A stretch of 7,952 bases of DNA from an uncultured bacterium (GCA_947581845.1 CANPVY010000374.1:1-7952); one strand, 5' to 3'; shown: positions 1 through 7,244, counted from the first letter of the stretch. A program made the numbers and translations. Notes: generated by a model from the sequence alone, not told the origin.

Positions 1-308
1 ATCGGGTCGGGCTGGGCGACCGGACACACCATTACCCGGCACAGCTGTCCGGCGGCGAGCAACAGCGGGTGGGGCTCGCCCGGGCATTCGCCAACCGGCC
101 GAAGATCCTGATGGCCGACGAGCCGACCGGCAACCTGGACGCTGAGACCGGGCACCACGTAATCGATCTCATGGTGAGGCTGAATCGCGAGGAGGGCACG
201 ACCCTCGTCCTGGTGACGCACGACGTCGAGCTCGCCTCGAAGGCGCACCGCATCGTCCGGCTCTCGGGTGGCCGCATCGTCGCCGACGAGAGAGTGACAC
301 CGCAGTGA
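1..308 (+). CDS. LolD/YbbA-type ABC transporter ATP-binding protein, C-terminal part
   Basis: Only the last 101 codons are present, read in frame from base 3; the beginning, with Walker A and the Q-loop, lies left of the window. Visible in order are the ABC signature LSGGEQQR, the Walker B segment ILMADEP, the D-loop GNLD and the switch histidine in VTHD, so the ATPase half that remains is intact. The family (LolD, MacB N-terminal domain, YbbA) hydrolyses ATP at the cytoplasmic face of the inner membrane to drive FtsX-type permeases that do not translocate across the inner membrane in the usual way. Full-length members are about 220-240 residues, so roughly half is missing. The TGA stop overlaps the GTG start of the next gene (GTGA, 305-308), which points to translational coupling and to the 850-residue permease as its partner. 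The family is certain; the name YbbA is inferred from that neighbour. Confidence 0.95.
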   Translation, partial: RVGLGDRTHHYPAQLSGGEQQRVGLARAFANRPKILMADEPTGNLDAETGHHVIDLMVRLNREEGTTLVLVTHDVELASKAHRIVRLSGGRIVADERVTPQ

Positions 309-2857
309 GCCTGCGCTTCACGCTCGCGATGGCACGCCGTGAGAGCCGTTCCACGCGGCGGCGGCTCGTCATCTATATCGTCGCTATCACTCTCGGCGTC
401 GCCGCGCTCGTCGCCATCAACTCTTTCAGAGCCAACGTGACATCCGCGGTCAGCGAGCAGGCGCGCCAGTTGCTGGGGGCCGACCTGCAGCTGGGCAGTC
501 GCTGGCCTTTCGCGCCGGATGTGGAGGCAGTGATCGATTCGTTGGAATCAGCGGGCGCAGCCGTCTCACGGCTGACCTCCTTCACCTCGATGGCGCTGGC
601 CACCCGTTCGGGTCACGCGCGTCTGGTGGAGGTACAGGCACCGTCGGGCGACTACCCCTACTACGGCGAACTCGAAACAGAGCCCCAGGACCTCTGGCAG
701 AGCTTTCGTGCCGCGCGGCAGACGCTCGTCGATCCGGCCGTGCTCATTCAGCTGGACGCCGCGATCGGCGACACGCTCGCCATCGGGCAGGGCCGCTTCG
801 TCATCGTCGGCACGGTGGCCAAGATGCCGGGTGACATCGGGCTGCGCTCGACCATCGGCCTGCGCGTCTACATCCCGGCAGCGTACCTGGCAGAGACCGG
901 ACTGCTGCGCTTCGGCAGCATCTCGTACTACCAGGCCTATCTCGAGATCAATGACCCCGAGCAAGTGCAGAGTATGGTGGAGGCGCGCGACTCGCTGTTC
1001 GAGGCCAACCGCGTCTGGTACACCACGGTGGAGGAGTACGAGGAGAATCTGACCGAGGGTCTCGATCAGCTGGGACGCTTCTTGGGACTCGTCGGTCTCG
1101 TGGCACTCCTGCTCGGGGGCATCGGTGTAGCAAGCGGGGTGCACGTCTTCGTGAGTGAGAAACTCGACACGGCGGCGGTGCTCCGCTGCCTAGGCACGCG
1201 CCAGCGGCAGACCTTCGCCATCTACGTGTTGCAGGCCGGTCTGATGGGACTGGCCGGCGCCGTCCTCGGCGTCGGGCTCGGCCTCGCAATGCAGGCCGTT
1301 GTCCCGCAGGTCGTGCGTGACTTCCTTCCGCTCGACGTTCCCTTCAACCTGGAATGGGGAGTAATACTCGCCGGGCTCGGGATCGGACTCTGGGTCTCGC
1401 TGCTGTTCGCGCTGCTCCCGCTGCTGCGCATCAAGGACGTGGCACCGCTGCGGGCGCTGCGTCGCGACTACGAGCAGGCACGCCGACGGCGCGATCCCTG
1501 GCGGCTCGCCACCTATGCCGCACTCGCCGTCACCGTCCTCGCGCTCACGGTCTGGCAGGCGCCGCAGCTGGTCATCGGCCTGGCCTTCGCCGGCGCTGCC
1601 GCCGTCGGTGCAACGATGCTCGGGATCACCGCTTTCGCCTTGATGCGCTTGACACGCCGCTTCTTTCCCAGGCGGGCCGACTTCGCGCTGCGACAGGGGA
1701 TCGCGAACCTCTTCCGACCGCACAACCAGACAGTCGCCGCGACATTGGCGATCGGCTCCGGCGTCTTCCTGATCGCGCACCTTTATGTCGTGCAGCGCAA
1801 CCTGCTGGACCAGATCGCCATCGAGACGCGCCCGGACCGGCCCAACCTGGTGATGTTCGACATCCAACTTGACCAGGAGGAAGGTGTCGCGGCACTGCTC
1901 GAGCAGCGCGGCGCGCCCGTGCTTCAGCGCACGCCCATCGTGCCCGCGCGGCTGACGCGCCTCGGTGAGCGGAGCGTCGAGGAGATTCTCGCCGACACTA
2001 CGGGCCCACGCATCGCACGCTGGGCGCTGCTTCGAGAGTACCGGCACACTTATCGGGACACACTGGTCGGCTCCGAGCAGCTCGTGGCCGGCGTCTGGTT
2101 CACGGAAGAAGGCGCTGAGGTGCGTGAAGAGGCACTCCCGCACATCTCCATCGAGGAGGGCATCGCCGAGGAACTCGAGGTCGAACTGGGAGACCGCATC
2201 ACCTGGGATATCCAGGGCGTCCCGCTGGAGACCGAGATCACCAGCATACGTCGCGTTGATTGGGCGCGCTTCGAGCCCAACTTCTTCGCCGTGTTCGAGC
2301 CGGACGTGCTGGCGGAGGCCCCTCAGAGCCTCGTTGTGCTCAGCCGCGTGGATGACCCGGTCCGGCGGGCGGAGATCCAGCGTGACCTCGTCGTCGGTTT
2401 TCCAAACATCGCCTCGATCGATATCACGATGATCATCGAGGCGATCGATGCGATACTGAGCAAGGTCGCTCTGGCCATCCGCTTCATGGCGCTGTTCAGT
2501 ATCGCCTGCGGCCTCGTGATCCTGATCGGTGCCATCGCCACCTCGCGATACCAGCGGACCCGCGAATCGGTGTTGCTCAAGACGCTGGGCGCGCGCTCGC
2601 GCGTCATCCGCCGCATCCTCGCTACCGAATACTTCGCCCTCGGCACGTTCGCTGGTTTGACCGGCGTGGGCTTGGCCGCCATCGCAGGCTGGATCGCCGT
2701 CAGGTTCCTGTTCGAGATGAGATTCCAGTTGCCGGGCTTACCACTCCTGGCGTTCTGGCTGGGCACCGCGCTGCTGACCACGCTGATCGGGCTGGCGAAC
2801 AGCCGTGACGTGGTGAAGCGCACGCCGCTGGCTGGCATGCGCGATTTCGCTGAATAG
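305..2857 (+). CDS. YbbP-like ABC transporter permease with two FtsX domains
   Basis: This 850-residue inner-membrane permease resembles the YbbP group (COG3127), in which two FtsX-type halves are fused in one chain. Hydrophobic segments are seen near residues 22-42, 259-285, 303-335, 352-372, 401-420, 422-445, 479-497, 728-747, 775-802 and 812-835, about ten in all. Large extracytoplasmic domains lie between the first and second segments and between the seventh and eighth. Each half has the FtsX signature of a cytoplasmic turn after a helix: SEKLDTAAVLRCLGTR near 284-299 and RTRESVLLKTLGARSR near 751-766. It starts at GTG inside the stop of the ATPase gene and has no clear ribosome site, as expected for coupled translation. 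The fused architecture means it can pair with the upstream ATPase without a second permease. Substrate is unknown; in E. coli the ybbAP pair sits beside tesA, but no thioesterase is seen here. Confidence 0.93.
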   Translation: MSLRFTLAMARRESRSTRRRLVIYIVAITLGVAALVAINSFRANVTSAVSEQARQLLGADLQLGSRWPFAPDVEAVIDSLESAGAAVSRLTSFTSMALATRSGHARLVEVQAPSGDYPYYGELETEPQDLWQSFRAARQTLVDPAVLIQLDAAIGDTLAIGQGRFVIVGTVAKMPGDIGLRSTIGLRVYIPAAYLAETGLLRFGSISYYQAYLEINDPEQVQSMVEARDSLFEANRVWYTTVEEYEENLTEGLDQLGRFLGLVGLVALLLGGIGVASGVHVFVSEKLDTAAVLRCLGTRQRQTFAIYVLQAGLMGLAGAVLGVGLGLAMQAVVPQVVRDFLPLDVPFNLEWGVILAGLGIGLWVSLLFALLPLLRIKDVAPLRALRRDYEQARRRRDPWRLATYAALAVTVLALTVWQAPQLVIGLAFAGAAAVGATMLGITAFALMRLTRRFFPRRADFALRQGIANLFRPHNQTVAATLAIGSGVFLIAHLYVVQRNLLDQIAIETRPDRPNLVMFDIQLDQEEGVAALLEQRGAPVLQRTPIVPARLTRLGERSVEEILADTTGPRIARWALLREYRHTYRDTLVGSEQLVAGVWFTEEGAEVREEALPHISIEEGIAEELEVELGDRITWDIQGVPLETEITSIRRVDWARFEPNFFAVFEPDVLAEAPQSLVVLSRVDDPVRRAEIQRDLVVGFPNIASIDITMIIEAIDAILSKVALAIRFMALFSIACGLVILIGAIATSRYQRTRESVLLKTLGARSRVIRRILATEYFALGTFAGLTGVGLAAIAGWIAVRFLFEMRFQLPGLPLLAFWLGTALLTTLIGLANSRDVVKRTPLAGMRDFAE

Positions 2858-2861
2858 GAGG
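2856..2861 (+). promoter_or_regulatory. Strong Shine-Dalgarno supporting a TTG start
   Basis: AGGAGG begins inside the TAG stop of the permease gene and lies six bases before TTG at 2868. It decides the start: the next in-frame ATG (2961) falls inside the conserved PhzF N-terminal region. The overlap with the upstream stop suggests that terminating ribosomes reinitiate on the PhzF gene. Confidence 0.75.
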
Positions 2862-2867
2862 AGCACA

Positions 2868-3803
2868 TTGCGCTACCGCTTCTTGACCTGTGACGTGTTC
2901 ACCGATCGCATCTTCGGCGGCAATCCCTTGGCCGTGTTTCCTGACGCTCGCGGACTTGATGCAGAGCAGATGCAACCCATCGCCCGGGAGTTCAACCTCT
3001 CGGAAACGACGTTCGTCTTGCCGCCCGAGACGCCTGAGGGCACACACCGCGTGCGCATATTCACTCCTGCCACAGAGCTTTCCTTTGCAGGACACCCGAC
3101 CGTGGGAACCGCGTACGTGCTCGCCTGGATCGGCGAGGTCAAGCTCGATCGCGACATTGTACACGTCGCCTTCGAGGAAGGAGTCGGTATCGTCCCCGTG
3201 ACGATCCGCGTGTCGAGAGGCCAACCCGTCTTCGCACAGCTCTCCGCCGCCAGGATGCCGGAGTTCGGCCCCGAGCCGCCCAGGCCGGAGACGCTCGCCG
3301 CTATGCTCTCACTCGAGACTTCCGACCTGCTGCTGGGGGATGACGCACCGCAAGCCGTCAGCTGCGGCCAACCGATCCTGTTCGTGCCCGTCCGCGACCT
3401 CGCAGCGATGCGGCGAGTCCGCTTGAAGCGCGACCTGTGGGAGCGGTCTCTGTCATCGTATTGGGCATCGCAAGTCTGCGTGTTTGCCTACGAAACAGAG
3501 ACGGACGAGGCCGACATTCACGCGCGCTTCTTCCCGCCCGCCCTCGGAATCGAGGAGGACCCGGCCACCGGAGCCGCGGCCACCGCGCTGGCCGGCTACC
3601 TCGGCATTCGCGACGCGAGGCAGAGCGGCACTCTGCGCTGGGTCGTCGAACAGGGGCTCGAGATGGGACGGCCGAGTAGACTGGAGATCGAAGCCGACCG
3701 GCAGGATGGCGTCATCACCGCGATACGGGTGGGCGGCTCCGCTGTGCTGGTAAGTGAAGGTGAGATGGATATCCCGGACAGGATGATGCATGGGGCGACT
3801 TGA
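2868..3803 (+). CDS. PhzF family isomerase/epimerase-like protein
   Basis: A 311-residue cytoplasmic enzyme of the PhzF/diaminopimelate-epimerase fold, which is built from two similar halves with the active site between them. The first half opens with DVFT (9-12) and GGNPLAVF (17-24), then has NLSETTFV with E46 at the position of the catalytic glutamate of PhzF, and FAGHPTVGTAY (73-83). The second half carries the hallmark EEDPATGAA (229-237), with D231 at the place of the second conserved acidic residue. Well-studied PhzF isomerises dihydro-3-hydroxyanthranilate in phenazine synthesis, but most family members act on other or unknown substrates. No other phenazine genes are present, so phenazine production should not be inferred. 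Translation begins at TTG, supported by AGGAGG six bases upstream and by agreement with the conserved N-terminus. It follows the permease gene by ten bases and is probably cotranscribed with it; a functional link to transport is not evident. Confidence 0.93.
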   Translation: MRYRFLTCDVFTDRIFGGNPLAVFPDARGLDAEQMQPIAREFNLSETTFVLPPETPEGTHRVRIFTPATELSFAGHPTVGTAYVLAWIGEVKLDRDIVHVAFEEGVGIVPVTIRVSRGQPVFAQLSAARMPEFGPEPPRPETLAAMLSLETSDLLLGDDAPQAVSCGQPILFVPVRDLAAMRRVRLKRDLWERSLSSYWASQVCVFAYETETDEADIHARFFPPALGIEEDPATGAAATALAGYLGIRDARQSGTLRWVVEQGLEMGRPSRLEIEADRQDGVITAIRVGGSAVLVSEGEMDIPDRMMHGAT

Positions 3804-3873
3804 CAGTTCAGGCTGATTATTACATACAGAGATACGTCAACCCACAGGCAGGTGGGACGGGGGCGTCAACTCA

Positions 3874-3915
3874 TGTGACACGCGACGGCCTCCGCCGGAC
3901 CGTTGTCACACGCGA
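3874..3915 (+). repeat. Direct repeat with embedded inverted repeat, possible operator pair
   Basis: TGTGACACGCGA (3874-3885) recurs as TGTCACACGCGA (3904-3915), with 11 of 12 bases identical and starts exactly 30 bases apart, close to three helical turns. The single mismatch also makes TGTGACA (3874-3880) and TGTCACA (3904-3910) perfect inverted arms, so as RNA the segment could fold, helped by an inner CGGC/GCCG stem (3886-3897). Either tandem protein-binding sites or an RNA hairpin is possible. The identity is seen directly; the role is inferred. Confidence 0.4.
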
Positions 3916-3930
3916 GAAACCGGGGTTTCT
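3915..3930 (+). promoter_or_regulatory. 16-bp palindrome AGAAACC-GG-GGTTTCT, candidate operator
   Basis: Seven-base arms AGAAACC and GGTTTCT are perfectly complementary around a two-base centre, too tight for a good RNA loop and more like a dimeric repressor or activator site. It lies between TTGTCA (3903-3908) and TCTACT (3928-3933), whose 19-base spacing is the geometry of MerR-family promoters. No regulator gene is in the window, and other dimeric regulators would fit as well. Confidence 0.35.
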
Positions 3931-3948
3931 ACTAGAGTGTGGTTTCGA

Positions 3949-4707
3949 ATGACGCGTACCCGTAGACTGCTCGTCGGCCTGCTGTTCGTCGTTGCGCCCA
4001 CCTCCGCGTCCGGGCAAGAGTCCGCCCGCGATATCATCGACCGTGTCGACCGCATCTTGCGCGGCGAATCCAGTCACGGCACCTCTACCATGGAGGTCGT
4101 GACGGAGAACTGGGAACGCAGCATCACCATGGAGGTGTGGTCGCTGGGCACCGAGTATGCGCTGGTGCGGATCACGGCACCCAGGAGCGAGGAGGGCATG
4201 GCCACGCTCAAGGCGGGCGATGATATCTGGAACTACCTGCCCCGCGTCGACCGTACGATCAAGATCCCGGCCTCGCTGATGATGGGCTCGTGGATGGGCT
4301 CGCACTTCACCAACGACGACATAGTGAAGGAGAGCCGGCTGATCGAGGATTACGACATCGACTACAGCTTCGAGGGTGAGCGCGACGGTGTGGAGGTCTG
4401 GGAGTTTCTGCTCACGCCGAAGCCGGAAGCGGCGGTGGTCTGGGGTCACATCGAGTATCAGGTGCGGAAAGACGATCTCATGCCCACCTGGGCGCGCTAC
4501 TACGATGAGGACGGCGGGTTGGTGCGCACCCTTACGTTCAGCGATTTCCGCATGATGGGTGGCCGCCTGGTGCCAGCAGTGATGGACCTGCATCCACAGG
4601 ACAAGCCGGGCGAGCGAACGACGGTGCGCTACAACTCGCTGGACTTCGACATCGACATCGACAGGAGCTTCTTCTCGCTGCGCGCCCTGAGGAGCGCGAG
4701 GAGGTAG
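3949..4707 (+). CDS. LolA-like outer membrane lipoprotein-sorting protein, secreted
   Basis: A 252-residue protein of the LolA-like group annotated as outer membrane lipoprotein-sorting protein. The start TRTRR, a hydrophobic core LLVGLLFVVA and a likely cleavage after ASG (about residue 20) form a Sec signal peptide. There is no lipobox cysteine, so the mature protein should be soluble in the periplasm. Diagnostic motifs are ITAPRSEEGMATLK, then WNYLPRVDRTIKIP (94-107), SWMGS (114-118) and FTNDDIVKES (120-129). The fold is expected to be an open beta-barrel half with a hydrophobic cavity, as in LolA and LolB. I chose ATG 3949 because it begins directly with the charged signal-peptide region; GTG 3937 would add four residues (MWFR), and neither start has a clear ribosome site. 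It heads an operon with two LolCE-like permeases and an ATPase, suggesting it carries or accepts their substrate. The true cargo is unknown, and a role with glycolipids or other hydrophobic molecules is equally possible. Confidence 0.88.
   Translation: MTRTRRLLVGLLFVVAPTSASGQESARDIIDRVDRILRGESSHGTSTMEVVTENWERSITMEVWSLGTEYALVRITAPRSEEGMATLKAGDDIWNYLPRVDRTIKIPASLMMGSWMGSHFTNDDIVKESRLIEDYDIDYSFEGERDGVEVWEFLLTPKPEAAVVWGHIEYQVRKDDLMPTWARYYDEDGGLVRTLTFSDFRMMGGRLVPAVMDLHPQDKPGERTTVRYNSLDFDIDIDRSFFSLRALRSARR
4699..4705 (+). promoter_or_regulatory. Consensus Shine-Dalgarno for the first permease
   Basis: AGGAGGT is a full match to the anti-Shine-Dalgarno of 16S rRNA and lies five bases before ATG 4711. 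It overlaps the end of the LolA-like gene, forming its last two arginine codons and the first base of its TAG stop, so the two genes are tightly linked in translation. Confidence 0.8.
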
Positions 4708-4710
4708 GCC

Positions 4711-5970
4711 ATGACCTCCGCTCCCTGGTGGCGCATCGGCTGGCGTAACCTGGGCCGCAACCGGCGGCGCACGCTGATCACCGCGCTGGGCCTGGCGATC
4801 GGTTACTTCGCCGTCGTGTTCATGGTGGCGTGGGCGGAGGGGCTCCAGAGCGAGATGATCGAGAACGGCACGGGCTTGCTGACCGGGCAGCTGCAAGTTC
4901 ACGCCAGTGACTACCGACCTGAACGGAAAATCTACGACACCATCGGTGGGCGTGAGGGCACCGATGTCGAAGGGCTGGTTCGCGAGGTGGCTGCCGACCC
5001 GGCCATCGCGGCCGCGGCCCCCCGGGTCTACGCTGGCGGCCTGGTGAGCTCCGGTGAGGCCACGACGGCAGGCATTCTCATGGGAGTGGATCCGCGGCGC
5101 GAGGCCGACGTCAGCCGTATCATGCGAGGCCTTGTCAGGGGAGCTATCCCCAGCGCGGGCGCCAACGAGATCATGATCGGCGAGGAGATGGCGCGGCAAC
5201 TGGAGGCGGATGTCGGAGACGAGGTCATCCTGGTCGCACCCGCCGCCGATGGCTCGCTGGGCAACGACCTCTACACGCTCTCGGGAGTCTTCAGGAGCGG
5301 CATGGCCGAGCTGGACGCATCCTACGCGCTACTCCCTATCGGCTCGCTGCAAATGCTGGTCGCCCTCGCGCCCAACAGGGTTCACGAGATCGCGGCCGCC
5401 ACCACCGACCCCTGGCTGGCGGAGCAGGCCGCCGAGCGGCTGGCGAGCGCGCTGGCGCCGCTGGCGCCGGCTCTCGAGGTCGAGCCCTGGGGCCGTCTGC
5501 GCCCGGAGATGATGGAGTACGTGCGGCTGCTGGAAGGGTGGTACCTCATCGTGATCGTGATCGTCTTCGCGATCGCGGTCTTCGGAGTGGCCAATACCAT
5601 GCTGATGGCCACCTTCGAGCGCCGCCGCGAGTTCGCCGTGATGCTGGCGCTCGGCACCACACCCTGGCGTGTCACCTGGACGGTCCTCGCCGAGGCGTTC
5701 TCTCTCGGTCTCGTCAGCCTGCTGGTCGGCGCCGCCATCACGTTCCCGCTGCTCGTCTGGTGGCACAACGCGCCGCCTGACCTGAGCTGGCTGTACGGCG
5801 ACTTCACCATGTTCGGGGCGCTCGTCCGCCCGGTCCTGCGAGTCGAATACAACGCCGAGATGGCCGTGCAGACGGCCTTCGCTCTGCTGCTGACAGCCGT
5901 CCTGGCCTCGCTCTACCCGGCCGCTCGCGCGGCCCGCGTCCCCCCGGCCGATACACTGTCCGGGCTATGA
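4711..5970 (+). CDS. LolC/LolE-like ABC transporter permease (FtsX family), first paralog
   Basis: A 419-residue inner-membrane permease with the standard LolCE/MacB layout: one membrane helix near residues 21-45, a large periplasmic domain (about 46-275), then three helices near 278-299, 321-351 and 389-405. The FtsX domain shows the cytoplasmic stretch ERRREFAVMLALGTTPWR just after the second helix, and ends with ASLYPAARAAR. The periplasmic part contains GVFRSGMAELDASY, similar to a segment of LolC/LolE. Such permeases work as dimers with two LolD-type ATPases and pull substrate from the outer leaflet of the inner membrane, rather than passing it through the membrane. It follows the LolA-like gene by three bases and overlaps the next permease by ATGA, so a heterodimer with that product is likely. 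Which paralog corresponds to LolC or LolE cannot be decided, and MacB-like mechanotransmission of another substrate is an alternative. Confidence 0.92.
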   Translation: MTSAPWWRIGWRNLGRNRRRTLITALGLAIGYFAVVFMVAWAEGLQSEMIENGTGLLTGQLQVHASDYRPERKIYDTIGGREGTDVEGLVREVAADPAIAAAAPRVYAGGLVSSGEATTAGILMGVDPRREADVSRIMRGLVRGAIPSAGANEIMIGEEMARQLEADVGDEVILVAPAADGSLGNDLYTLSGVFRSGMAELDASYALLPIGSLQMLVALAPNRVHEIAAATTDPWLAEQAAERLASALAPLAPALEVEPWGRLRPEMMEYVRLLEGWYLIVIVIVFAIAVFGVANTMLMATFERRREFAVMLALGTTPWRVTWTVLAEAFSLGLVSLLVGAAITFPLLVWWHNAPPDLSWLYGDFTMFGALVRPVLRVEYNAEMAVQTAFALLLTAVLASLYPAARAARVPPADTLSGL

Positions 5971-7244
5971 TGAATCGAGCGATCGTGATGATCCGGCTGG
6001 CACTCCGCAGCCTGCGACGGCAGGCGCGGCGCAGCGTGCTCACCGCGGCGGCGATGATCGTCGGCGGCGCGCTGCTCATGATCTCGCTGCCACTCGGGGA
6101 TGGGACTCACGAGGACTGGATCGATTCCGCTGTGCGCATGGGCAGCGGCCACATCGCGATTCAGGCTCCCGGGTACCAGGCCAGCCGCAAGATCGAGGAT
6201 CGCCTGTCGGACTCGGCGCGGCGCGCCGCCGAGGCTGCGCTCGAGGCGCCCGGGCTGAGGGAGCACATTGTCACTGTCAAACCGCAGCTCGCCGTCGGCG
6301 GGCTGGCCAGCTCGCCCACAGGAGCACGGCCCGCGCAGATTGTGGGGGTGGATCCCGTCGCCGAAGCGGCGTTCTCGATCCTAGATGAGAAGGTCGTCGA
6401 GGGGCGATATCTGGAGCCGGGCGACCGCCTGGCCGCCTACGTCGGAACGGGCCTGGCCGAAGGGCTCGAGCTGCGACTCGGCTCACGACTCGTGCTGACG
6501 GCGCAGGACGCTGACGGCGAGATCGCCGGCCAGCTCGTCCGCGTGGTCGGCATCTTCCGAACCGGTATTCCCGAGATTGACCAATCCTTGATTCATATCC
6601 CGCTCAGCACAGCGGGATCGTGGCTGGGCTCCCGAGAAGACGTAACGACCATCGCCGTGCTTGTCTCCTCGAGCCGCCGCGTGCCGCGAATCCGCCGTGC
6701 GTTACAGCGCGAACTCGCCAGCGAGATCGAAGCGGGCAGTGTGACTGTGATGGGTTGGCGCGAGGCGATGCCCGAGCTGGATGCGGCCGTGAAGATCGAT
6801 GACCTCGGGAACTACATGTTCCAGGGCATCCTCTTCGGCATCATCGCCATGGGCATCGTCAACACGGTGCTCATGTCAGTGATGTATCGAAAGCGCGAGT
6901 TCGGCCTGCTTCAGGCACTGGGGCTCACCCCGCGACAGACCGGTGGACTGGTGATGATCGAAGGCCTAATCCTCACAACGTTGAGTGGGATCATCGGAAT
7001 CAGCCTCGGGCTGTTTATCACCTGGTTCTTCTGGCGCGACGGCCTCGACTTCTCGTTCGCCTGGGAAGAGGACTGGACATTCTCGGGCGTCGTGATGGAT
7101 CCCGTCGTTATCCCGTACTTCCGTATCGCCCGGGTGATACAGGGCCTCGTCTTCATCTTCATCATCGGAGTGCTGGCCTCTCTGTACCCGGCGTTCCGTG
7201 CGACACGCATCGATGTCGCCGAGGCGATGAAGTTCGAGCGCTAG
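5967..7244 (+). CDS. LolC/LolE-like ABC transporter permease (FtsX family), second paralog
   Basis: A 425-residue paralog of the preceding permease, with helices near residues 23-45, 284-306, 327-356 and 391-411 and a periplasmic domain between the first two. Matching landmarks in the same order show the relation: GVDP, then GIFRTGIPEIDQS against GVFRSGMAELDAS, YRKREFGLLQALGLTPRQ against ERRREFAVMLALGTTPWR, and ASLYPAFRATR against ASLYPAARAAR. The sequences are nevertheless well diverged, as expected for the two distinct halves of a LolC-LolE type heterodimer and not for a recent duplication. Translation starts at ATG overlapping the previous TGA; a second ATG follows immediately, and there is no strong ribosome site, so synthesis is probably coupled to the upstream gene. 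The gene is followed 45 bases later by the ATPase that should power the pair. Substrate specificity cannot be read from the sequence. Confidence 0.92.
   Translation: MMNRAIVMIRLALRSLRRQARRSVLTAAAMIVGGALLMISLPLGDGTHEDWIDSAVRMGSGHIAIQAPGYQASRKIEDRLSDSARRAAEAALEAPGLREHIVTVKPQLAVGGLASSPTGARPAQIVGVDPVAEAAFSILDEKVVEGRYLEPGDRLAAYVGTGLAEGLELRLGSRLVLTAQDADGEIAGQLVRVVGIFRTGIPEIDQSLIHIPLSTAGSWLGSREDVTTIAVLVSSSRRVPRIRRALQRELASEIEAGSVTVMGWREAMPELDAAVKIDDLGNYMFQGILFGIIAMGIVNTVLMSVMYRKREFGLLQALGLTPRQTGGLVMIEGLILTTLSGIIGISLGLFITWFFWRDGLDFSFAWEEDWTFSGVVMDPVVIPYFRIARVIQGLVFIFIIGVLASLYPAFRATRIDVAEAMKFER

Larger units (their letters stand above)
3804..3948 (+). promoter_or_regulatory. Control region ahead of the LolA-like/ABC operon
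   Basis: This 145-base gap is the longest non-coding stretch in the window, and its first 30 bases are clearly more AT-rich than the surroundings. Two promoter readings are possible. The first is TTGACA (3800-3805, overlapping the phzF stop) with CATACA (3823-3828) at 17 bases, a perfect -35 but only 3/6 for the -10. The second is TTGTCA (3903-3908) with TCTACT (3928-3933) at 19 bases, 5/6 and 4/6 matches with an unusually long spacer containing a palindrome. The region also has a CGTCAAC pair (3835, 3864), a small CCCAC/GTGGG hairpin (3841-3856) and the repeats listed separately. No T-run follows any hairpin, so an intrinsic terminator for phzF is not supported. Promoter choice is inference from consensus resemblance alone, and GC-rich phyla often deviate from that consensus. 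Confidence 0.4.

Noticed and set aside
1354..1872. A 172-codon plus-strand open frame in another frame of the permease gene
   Set aside because: The protein is dominated by A, R, G and P as in typical GC-rich off-frame reading, and the overlapping frame has continuous FtsX-family features.
1190..2143. A 317-codon minus-strand open frame inside the YbbP-like permease gene
   Set aside because: It is a shadow of a conserved coding gene with no recognisable domain or ribosome site, and its composition mirrors the sense codon bias.
2868..3803. Evidence for a phenazine biosynthesis cluster
   Set aside because: PhzF-family proteins are widespread with varied or unknown substrates, and none of the other phenazine genes is present.
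3841..3856. CCCAC/GTGGG hairpin after phzF as an intrinsic terminator
   Set aside because: The stem is only five base pairs and no T-run follows, so it does not meet the usual criteria.
3871..5199. A 442-codon open frame on the minus strand across the LolA-like gene and the first permease
   Set aside because: It lies opposite two clearly conserved genes, its translation is low-complexity and rich in H, R, D, P and G without family motifs, and long antisense open frames are expected in GC-rich DNA.
4711..7244. A MacAB-type drug or toxin exporter
   Set aside because: The permeases lack a fused ATPase domain, and there is no MacA-like membrane-fusion protein or outer-membrane channel gene; the LolA-like partner and separate ATPase fit a LolCDE-like system better.
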